Assembly (NCBI GenBank): GCA_028564705.1
Contig: JAPXFQ010000494.1
Coordinates: 2,418,001-2,482,000, forward strand
Length of the DNA: 64,000 nucleotides
Source of the DNA: Apricaphanius iberus
Lineage: Eukaryota; Chordata; Actinopteri; Cyprinodontiformes; Aphaniidae
Direction of reading: 5' to 3'
Numbering within the stretch: the stretch's first letter is position 1; each line of letters opens with the position of its first letter. Position numbers and translations under genes: made by a program. Shown here piece by piece: positions 55,370-64,000 of the stretch. The notes beneath the pieces are model-generated. The model did no database searches, had not been told where the DNA came from, and was given only the letters and a program-made list of their open reading frames with translations.

Positions 55370-56955
55370 CTTTTCTAATTCTGTGTTTCTTATAACTTTC
55401 TCCTGCTGTGCTATTTGTGTAATCACACGTGCAGTGATGAAGAAAATACCTCAATGTGTTGAATATAATTAATGGAGCATGGAATAAAAACTGTTTTAAT
55501 GAGTCCAATACATGTAAGTTAACGTACATGTGGAATTTTGATTTCAATTATCTGATTGGTCGGTTGGTTGCTAGGCAGCATAGCATTCATTCATTGCTGA
55601 TGTTGTCTTTGCCTGAAATTTATTTGATTCCAGCCGCCTGCCTGACGACGACGGCAAAGGTATACAGTCCTGCTGCTGTGTGACGTTCTCAGCAATGGCT
55701 GGGAATGTTATTGATCTGCAGGAGCTGCTGCTGCTAAATTTAGTCAAAAGAGTTACACAGGTTGTGAGTTTGAGTTTGTGTTGCGCTGTCCCGTCCAAGA
55801 ACCAACTGTGTAACTTCTTTACTCTTTGTTTTATTACCGTATGAGCTTTGTTTTGATGGGTGTTATCAATAAAGACATACAGTTTATAGAGTTTTTTTAT
55901 TGTTATCAGCATTTTAATTATAGTGGTTTTGCACAGATTATTTGGGGTACGGGAGGTTGGTTTCTGGTGAAACAGCAGGTTAAGAAGTTTCACACATTAA
56001 TTTTTGTTATTGGATGTATTAGATACAACAAACCTACCTCATCTAAAAGAATTACAAACATATACAACAATTCTTCACAAAATATAATTAATAAATGTTT
56101 CAATAAACATTGATATACACTGATTATAAATTAATTCATAGAATTCAACAGCAATCACATTGGTCTGAGCGTTCAGCTAGTTATGTGAGGTGGGGTGAAA
56201 GGCAGATTGCTGCTGTATAAAAACAGTTTTAAAGTCTGGTGGTGCAGGTTTTGAGTGCTTTATAACCCCTTCCAGGGGGCAGTAGGGTAAACAGGTGGTG
56301 GAGTAGATGGAAAACATCCAGCACAATACAGCATTCTGTGCTGCGTTTCCTGGAGTGGGAAATATCCAGCTGAGCAGGGGAAGGGGGAATCTTCTTTGCT
56401 GTTTTCCTTACCTGCTGAGGCAACTTTATCTGCTGCAGAGCAGTTGCCAATGCCATACCAAACTATTATACAGTTAGGTGAGGATTCTTTTGAAGGATTG
56501 TGGCAGGTGAGGAGGCAGATGGACTTTACTCAGTGTTCTGAGGAAGTAAATCATCTCAACATTTTTGTAGCACAGCAGTGATGTTCACAGACCATTTCAG
56601 ATCCTCACTAATTATTACTCCTGTTACGGGAAAATACCATATCCATGTAGATAAGGATCTGACTGATTCAATCTCCATTGGAGTTTTTAAAGATATTTAT
56701 TAGGAACCCATTCATGACTCTGCAACATTCTGGAATATTCCTCTGCCACCCTTACAAATAATTACTAATCACTGAAGAGAAATAATCTTGAAATAAGTTT
56801 CCCATTAGAACTCCCAAAAACTAGGCTCCCCCTCACCCCCAATTTCCAGTGGCATGAGCTCCTCCCTTTACCGCCTAAAGTCTTTAGGTTTTTTTATGTT
56901 CATGTTGAGGTTAGATTGCACACCTTTTAGTATTTGACCTGGTAGGAGTTGAGAG
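55370..56955. other. 3' flank with no gene
   Basis: No supported gene. Plus frames at 55826-56113 and minus frames at 55571-55993 and 56229-56456 do not resemble known proteins. Confidence 0.4.
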
Positions 56956-56959
56956 AGGT

Positions 56960-57260
56960 CGGAAGAAATGCTTTAAAACCAATCTTTCAAAAAACTCAGA
57001 TTTGTGAGCCCAATTGTCTGATAATTGATCAAAGAAGTAGTGCTTGTTTGCTTTTGAACTGAGATAATGGCAGCGGTGTTTGTAAGAAATACATTTAAAA
57101 TTTCAGTAAAACGCCAACAAGTTGATAAGCATTCTGGAATCTCATCTGGATCAGCTGCTTTTCCAGCTTTAACAGTTCTCAAAGTCTGTTCCACTTCTCA
57201 AACTAGAAGGCAACAGGCGGATTCTTTGGGTGCAGCTGAAGAGAGGTTCCAGCTTGCTGA
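56960..57260 (-). pseudogene. Non-LTR retrotransposon reverse transcriptase fragment
   Basis: The minus-strand frame contains TLRTVKAGKAADPDEIPE and then NYQTIGLTNLSFLKD. These match the KAAGPDGIP and NDYRPVALT conserved blocks of CR1/L2/Rex1-type LINE reverse transcriptases, with changes. The ORF is 73 codons and no endonuclease or complete RT remains. The surrounding stretch to 57640 shows more eroded, unassignable sequence. Confidence 0.65.
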
Positions 57261-57649
57261 TTTTTTTCAAATCTAGCAAAAAAAAAGTTGTCGTTCTACT
57301 AATGAAGAGTCATCAGTTGACGATGGGCCTCTGTTGCCCCTAAAGTTTTTGTAGATGCTTTATTCCTTCCCACATGTGTGCTTTATCCCCCGAGGTGAAA
57401 TGGCTCTATACCTTTTCTTTTTAGGACTTTTTGGCTGCTTAATAGCAGCATCCTGCTACCAGCACCATTATCTATGGCTGGTGCAGCATTGTTTGGATCA
57501 AAAGCCTTGCTCTTGCTCCACTAAACATTATCAAATGATTTCATTAACATTAATAAACCAGAAAAGCACTCAGAGAGCATTGATTTCAGCCAAAGCAACT
57601 CTGTCCATCAAAGTCCACCTATAACTTATACTGCTCATTAACAAATGAA

Positions 57650-59770
57650 CAAACCCTGGTGAAAACATAACCTCCTTGGCCGAGTTAAAAACATTTTTCT
57701 TCATGTCGATGTGGCCAAAATTTTTAGTCCGTGTCTTGTCTGGTCATAAACCCATTCTACAGGAGGCGTTACAGGAGAAGTTGCAACTTTCAGTTATACT
57801 TTATTCACGAAAATGTTTCTTTTAAAATTCAGTAAAAAGTACATCTCAGTACTTTTTGTCAGATTTAAATCTTTTTCTTTTAAGAAACTATTAAACATAC
57901 TTTTCATTAAGCCTAGATTTTTTTTATCACATTTTTAAATACTTAAATTATTGAGGAATATAAATGTCATATTTTCGTGATCTATAAGCAGAAAAACATA
58001 ATAATTTGCAGAAATAAAGTCTTGAAGACATCTGTCTGTGTAATTAGTTTCTACAATACATTTCGCTTAGTTAATTACATAACTGAAATAAATTTACCTT
58101 TCAAATCATTATTTAATTAATTGAAATGCACATGTATGTTGTATCATATAAACATCTTAAACTCTTAAAAAGAATAGATCAAATGCATAATTAAAAGCAG
58201 TAAATAAATGTAAAATTCATGTCAACGAAAAATTCAAACTTTTGATTAGCAGTGTATTTAGGATTATGCAAAATAAAAAGCATTTATGTAACAGACACGC
58301 CTCAGAATGTCAGTAGATGGTTTGATACTGCTTTCAAAACGTGACATCGATTTAGAACTAAGAAGGTCTAATCCCAAACGGGAGTTGTTCCAGACCGACA
58401 GATGATGGCCAATGTTTTAATATTTGACACACAGGAAAGTTAAGGAGCTCTCTAGATGAATGAAAAAACAGATTTTGGGTGGATTGGTCACTTAATGGTG
58501 TTTGCGTTGACCTTTTCTATATAATGTATTAATTCAAGTAATTAAGTGTGAAGATTCACTTTGGTATGGAACAAATGAGCTGGAACAAATGTATTTTCCA
58601 GTGTTGTTAGAATACACTGAACATCCTGTAAATTAGATGCAATGGATGGAGAAACCTTCAGCACAGACTTGTATAGTTTTGGTATAGCTTCTGAAAAAGG
58701 TTAGTGTTAGTCTTCTAATCTTCTGTCCACATTTCTTTTTCTTTTTCTTTTACCTCTCTCTATTTTTACACCAGCATTTCACCATCTCTCTGTGGCTTCC
58801 CATGTGCAAACCCCTCTTTCTTCTTCAGTACCCCTGTGTCTGTCCCCGAACAGCTGTACACTCTGGTTTGTGTGCTCAGACAGCCACTCCCAATGTGCCA
58901 CAGCCTTTTCTATTATTAAACGTAACAAGACCTTTTCTTTCACAGCTAGAAATCTGAATGTTTGAGACATTCCCAGTTATGAAGGGTAGACCCACCATCT
59001 GCCTTGGAAAACTAAAACAACAGCAAGAGTAGCACCCCCGCTCCCCTTGGAGAGCTCACCGATGTTCATGGCTTACGTTTTAACATTGTCATTCTTTAAA
59101 AGCAACACAAAACCACAACTTTTTTATTATTATTCATGTGGTGTGTCTCTCTGCCAACAACCACTGAATAAACATATTGGCAAAGCTCTACTGAATATGG
59201 AAATATTTAGGTGGAGTTCTAGCATAGAGAGATTGGTAACAGGAGCTCTGGAGCCTGCCTTATGAAATTGGGCTGCCTCCAAAAACATCACTGTGCAATT
59301 TAAAACAACAAAAATAACAAAAAACTAAATATTTTCCTTGTCATGATTACCTTACCTTACCATTATCTCTTATCTCATCTTGTCTTCTACCTTTTAAAAT
59401 CATGCTCATATGGAAATGAAGAAAGGCTAAAGCATTGTTTGTAATTAGACTGCTTTATTTGACGACTTTTTTATTTGCCAGAGAGCTGAAAGTATATTTG
59501 TAAAAAGTGGACTGCTCTAAACTTTAATAATGTTTTGAGTTAAATACTATTTTTTGCCAATTTTAACATATCTGGTTGACTTTCTAATAATCTTTTGGTC
59601 TAATTCTTACAACACACTTATTATTTATTTTCAGTCATTTTTTTTATTTTTTATTTTTGTCTATTCGTTGGTAACTTCTTTCTAGAATTTATGTCGATTT
59701 TTTACACGCTGGTGTGAGGCCTTGTTCTTGTGAAAAACAGTGTAGTTTATGTCCTTGTTCACGAAAGTGT
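57650..59770. other. AT-rich DNA without supported features
   Basis: No exon, RNA gene or repeat is supported. The 63-codon minus frame at 58779-58970 is unassigned. Confidence 0.4.
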
Positions 59771-59779
59771 GATGTTGTT

Positions 59780-60660
59780 AACAAAGGCATGCAAGGCAAC
59801 ATTATTTGTATTCCATACTTTCAACAACAAGGCAATCCAAGGTGCTTTGCATCATCATGAGGGTCAAATAAAAGCAGCAGTAAGACAACAGCAAAAGCAT
59901 GAAGCAAAACAATACAGACACATATATACAGTACAAACACATTCAAACACATGAAATTCCAGCTATTGTTAATCACTTCCTCAAAAGCAGATCTAAACAG
60001 ATGAGTTTTTAGATATGATGTAAAATAACTCTCTTTTAGCAGCTTTGCAGTGGTCTGGGGTTTGTTCCCGATAAGTGGAGCATAGAAACTGAATTCTCCT
60101 TTTTCATGTTTGGTTCTAATTCTAGGGGTGATTAGTAGATTAGAGTTTGAAGACTTGAGTGGTCTGGGGAGTTCTTTTATGAACAGACTTGTAAAAAATA
60201 TTTCAAAATTTTTTCTCTGAGCTACAGGGCACCAGTATAGGCTACTTTCCTGGTTCTACTAAGGATGCAAGCAGCAACATTCTGGATCAGCTGCAGCTGT
60301 CTAAATAACTTTTTAGACAGACCTGTGAGGACACTGTTGCAGTAATCAATCTGACTAAAGATAAATGCCTAGATGAGTTACTTGAGGTCCCATTCAGTCC
60401 TGTATCATCTGCATAGTTAACTAATCTTATTGATTGTTATAATCTGGGTTAGCAGGAGCATGTGCCCCAGGCTGAAGCCCTGGGGTACCCCACATGTGAT
60501 TTCAGCCTTTTATGATTAAGAATTCCTCATTGGCACAAAGAAGTTAATGTATCTTAGGTAAATTTCAAACCAGCCAAGTACTGTGCCAGAGAGTCCAACC
60601 CAGCTCTCCAATGGTTCAAGTAATATATAATGGTCTTCAGCTTCACTTAAACGAGAGGAA
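59780..60660 (+). repeat. Fish dispersed repeat, unassigned family
   Basis: It carries an ordered set of words seen widely in fish DNA: 'tggtctggggtttgttcccg' (60051-60070), 'ttctaggggtgattagtaga' (60121-60140) and 'ctgttgcagtaatcaatctg' (60332-60351). No long frame is present. Confidence 0.6.
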
Positions 60661-60809
60661 TAGAATATGAAGGGGATGGCTCCAGATATCATTATTCAAT
60701 TATTTTAGTATGATATAGTTAAAGTGAACAGATAAGAAGAAGCAGCCAAAATTACAGTAAAATTAGGATACATTTTTTTTTTCAGTTTTTTTAAATTTTC
60801 TTCTATATA

Positions 60810-62363
60810 CAATGGCTTGCAAACGTATTCGGCCCCCTTGAACTTTTCCACAATTTGTCACATTACAGCCACAAACATTAATCCATTTTTTTTTAAATTC
60901 CATATGAAAGACCAATACAATGTAGTGTACATGTGAAAGTAGAACGAAAATCATAGATGATTCCAATTTTTTTAAACAAATAAATTACTGAAAAGTGGGT
61001 CATTATTCAGCCCCCTTTGGTCTGAGTGCAGTCAGTTGCCCATAGACATTGCCTGATGACTAATGACTAAATAGAGTGTACCTGTGTGTAATCTAATTTC
61101 AGTACAAATACAGCTGCCCTGTGATGGCCTCAGAGGTTGTCTAAGAGAATGTTGGGAGCAGCAACACCATGAAGTCCAAAGAACACACTAGACAGGTCAG
61201 GGATGAAGTTATTGAGACATGTAAAGCAGGCTTAGGCTACAAAAAGATTTCCCAAGCCTTGAACATCCCACGGAGCATTGTTCAAGCGATCATTCAGAAA
61301 TGGAAGGAGTATGGCACAACTGTAAACCTACTAAGACAAGGCCGTCCACCTAAACTCACAGGCCGAACAAGGAGAGCGCTGATCAGAAATACAGCTAAGA
61401 GGCCCATGGTGACTCTGGACTAGCTGCAGACAGGGGCAGGGGAATATTTCCATAGGACAACTATTAGTCGTGCATTGCACAAAGTTAGCCTTTATTGAAC
61501 AGTGGCAAAAAGAAAGCCATTGTTAAAAGAAAACCAGAAGAAGTCCCGTTTGCAATTTGCCACAAGCCATGTTGGGGACACAGCAAACATGTGGAAGAAG
61601 GTGCTCTGAACAGATGAGACCAAAATGACACTTTTTGGCCAAAATGCAAAATGCTATGTGTGGCAGAAAACTAACACTGCACATCACTCTGAACACGCCA
61701 TCCCCCACTGGGGGTGCTTCTCTTCAACAGGGACAGGTAAGCTGGTCAGAGTTGATTGGAAGATGGATGGAGCCAAATACAGGGTAATCTTGGAAGAAAA
61801 CCTCTTGGAGTCTGCAAAAGAATTGAGACTAGGGCGGAGGTTCACCTTCCAGCAGGACAACGACCCTAAACATAAAGCCAGGGCAACAATGGAGTGGTTT
61901 AAAACAAAACATATCCATGTGTTAGAAAGGCCCAGTCAACGTGAAGATCTAAATCCAATCGAGAATCTGTGGCAAGATCTGAAAACTGCTGTTCACAAAC
62001 GCTCTCCATCTAATGTGACTGAGCTGGAGATGTTTTACAAAGAGGATGGGAAAGAATTTCAGTCTCTAGATGTGCAAAGCTGGTAGAGACATACCCTAAA
62101 AGACTGGCAGCTGTGATTGCAGCAAAAGGTGGTTCTACAAAGTATTGACTCGGGGCTAAATATTTCCGCACAACTAACTTTTCAGTTATTTATTTGTAAA
62201 AAAAATTGGAATCATGTATGATTTTCGTTCCACTTTTCACGTGTACACCACTTTGTATTGGTCTTTCACGTGGTATTCCAATAAAATTTATTCATGTTTG
62301 TGGCTGTAATGTGACAAGATGTGGAAAAGTTCAATGGGGGCCGAATACTTTTGCAAGCCACTG
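60810..62363 (+). mobile_element. Tc1-like element with near-intact ends and a broken transposase
   Basis: The element is 1554 bp and flanked by TA (60808-60809 and 62364-62365). Its inverted repeats run about 200 bp, from caatggcttgcaaacgtatt on the left to the matching right end cagtggcttgcaaaagtatt (reverse complement). Long inverted repeats of this type are typical of fish Tc1-like elements. The left part encodes an intact helix-turn-helix segment (61169-61423, with GYKKISQALNIPRS) that stops at 61421. The catalytic part lies at 61625-62086 and carries DNDPKHKA and DLNPIENLW. The WSDETK block is read as TDETK after a stop. In-frame stops and deletions mean it cannot encode a transposase. 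Confidence 0.9.
61169..62086 (+). pseudogene. Broken Tc1-type transposase gene
   Basis: The N-terminal half is read from 61169 to a stop at 61421, with a PRSIVQAIIQKWKEYGT helix-turn-helix and a KLTGRTRRAL linker. After several in-frame stops the DD34E catalytic half is read from 61625, with the second Asp in QQDNDPKHK and the Glu in LNPIENLWQ. Stops lie at about 61421, 61496 and before TDETK, and a short deletion removes the GGSIMLW segment. The family role is cut-and-paste transposition. Confidence 0.85.
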
Positions 62364-62365
62364 TA

Positions 62366-63430
62366 TGTTTACGTTTTTTGGTTATTCCTGTTTATTTGTG
62401 GTTAGATTTGCTAAGTTCTTGTATTTCATCTTCTCGTTGGATCAGTTTTTTATTTGTTCTTTTTACTTATCAGGTTCTTCGGTTGATGTATTTCTTCTCA
62501 CTGTTTGTTAGAATTATGTTTAGCATGTTTCCCTGCTCCTTTCCATCTCTCTCTCTCTCTCTCTGTGATTTCTACCGTATTCACACATAGACTCTCCATG
62601 CTCCTTGTCATTCTCCAGCTCTGCCCCCACCCCCAAAGTTATTCAGGTTATTGTACGTTTTTGCCTTTATCTCATTAAATATATATTTTTTTGTTTAGCA
62701 AGTCTGGAACATCTATGTGTGTATTTACTCAGTGTCAGAAATAAAGCAATAAAAATATAGAAAGAAATAGAAATGAAGAAATGTTACTCCTCAAATATCT
62801 ACAGAGATAGATTAATTCAGTATAGTATCTAGTCTTACTATAAGATGATTTCTCCCTGACATCACAAAGTCAACTGAAGAAATTGTTGAAGTTCTTGTGA
62901 GCATTACTCAATGTAAAACAGATTTAAAAACAATAATTGGGAAAGAAAAATGCATTACTAAACCAGTGTGTCATCCTACAACCTTTTTATCAACTTGTCA
63001 GGCATGGTAGAGGAGGACTGACGATCTGGATTTTTTGTCTATTGGACTTTGCCTTATGTTTTTAGGCTGACTCTTCTAATACAAACAATATTTGAAGGAG
63101 GAATTAATAAAATCTAAATTATTTAAAAAATGACAATCTAATTAGCATTTGATGCCAATGTTTTAATGATGTTATTCTCGGAAGTAGTTACAAATGCAGA
63201 GATATATCCATTATATTACATTAAGCTATGACATAGCAGCTCTGTAACTAGATTTGATCTGAGTTTGAACTTTTAATTATTTTCAATTTCAAAGTGAGTT
63301 AAAGAGTTTCATTACAACAGGAAAAAATTTTTGGGGAAGTCTTTGCTTGACTCACTTGATCAAAGAGCATTAAATAGAATGATTGTTTTGTTATTTTGAG
63401 ATGTTTTTGAAATGTAAGTGATAGGGCTAA
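62366..63430. other. 3' flank without a gene
   Basis: A (CT)n run lies at about 62549-62565. Nothing else is recognised. Confidence 0.4.
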
Positions 63431-63431
63431 A

Positions 63432-63463
<32 letters not shown>

Positions 63464-63521
63464 ATATATATATATATTTAATATAATATATATATATATA
63501 TATATAATTTTATATTTATTT

Positions 63522-63566
<45 letters not shown>
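63431..63566. repeat. (TA)n tract, about 136 bp
   Basis: Nearly pure TA dinucleotide with AAT and TTTTAT interruptions. It is the second long TA tract of the window. Confidence 0.95.
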
Positions 63567-63567
<1 letters not shown>

Positions 63568-64000
63568 AGTAGAGTTTGATTATCGATAAACGGTACCTGG
63601 GAATAAATGTATAAATTGATTAAACTCAACAGATTTTGGTCTATGAAATATGATAATGATCATAAACAATGCAGCATATTTACAAAAGACTAGCTTAAAA
63701 TGTTAATTAATAAGAGTAAATTAATGGCTCAATCAAAATTCAGACCTCAACCAGTCTGAAAAGCTTTGAAGCAGCCCTTGTAGGGCTGTGAATAAATTAA
63801 TGCCTTTAAACCCTAATTAACTCAAGAAGTGCTTCAATAAGAATCTTGCACAACAATATGAGAGACCAATGAGGTCAGAAGGGAAGATAATAACTTCATG
63901 TCATTGTTTCTAAAAGTAGCACTATAGGTTATATCATGACGTTTTTTATTTTTGTTTTCATACACTGCTGCAGTTTAGCTTCATTAATTTTTAGGGACTA
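63567..64000. other. Window end, no feature
   Basis: AT-rich, no exon or repeat recognised. Confidence 0.4.

Noticed and set aside
62206..62590. Frames over the right end of the Tc1 element
   Set aside because: They read through the terminal inverted repeat and its flank.

Overview
The window looks like nuclear DNA of a teleost fish. Three intron-containing protein genes match vertebrate families. The noncoding DNA is AT-rich and full of repeat types typical of fish: many decayed Tc1/mariner copies, hAT-like and PIF/Harbinger elements, a tRNA-derived SINE, LINE debris and long (TA)n tracts. No rRNA, CRISPR array, operon or other prokaryotic feature was seen. All exon boundaries were built by hand from GT/AG sites, reading phase and remembered family similarity; no alignment was run.

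Layout. (1) Positions 1-2460 are 3' flank with no gene. (2) apex2, the AP endonuclease 2 DNA-repair gene, lies on the minus strand at 2562-6643 in six coding exons (574 residues), with a cluster of ETS-like sites just upstream. (3) A Bicaudal-D family gene (dynein adaptor) lies on the plus strand. It has a noncoding first exon ending at 8244 and eight coding exons between 10061 and 29022. The conserved N-terminal CC1 box, the central LLSEL motif and the C-terminal cargo-binding coiled coil are all present. A 253-residue basic, serine-rich tail follows the last one, and which paralog this is stays open. A possible alternative last exon starts at 31508. (4) Positions 32000-43150 are intergenic and full of repeats. 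(5) nt5dc2, a HAD-type 5'-nucleotidase-domain protein, lies on the plus strand at 43288-55043 in 14 exons (606 residues). (6) Positions 55400-64000 are a gene-free 3' flank with a LINE reverse-transcriptase fragment, a dispersed repeat, a decayed but structurally complete Tc1-like element at 60810-62363 and a long (TA)n tract.

The three genes serve unrelated functions (DNA repair, microtubule transport, HAD phosphatase-like) and nothing suggests co-regulation. The best structural observations are in the mobile DNA. A PIF/Harbinger derivative with a clean TTA target duplication sits inside an older Tc1-like copy. A hAT-like element with an 8-bp duplication sits inside a further repeat within a Tc1-like element. 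A 468-bp inverted-repeat element has a tetranucleotide-rich interior and a TTTGAG duplication. I found no convincing new biological system.
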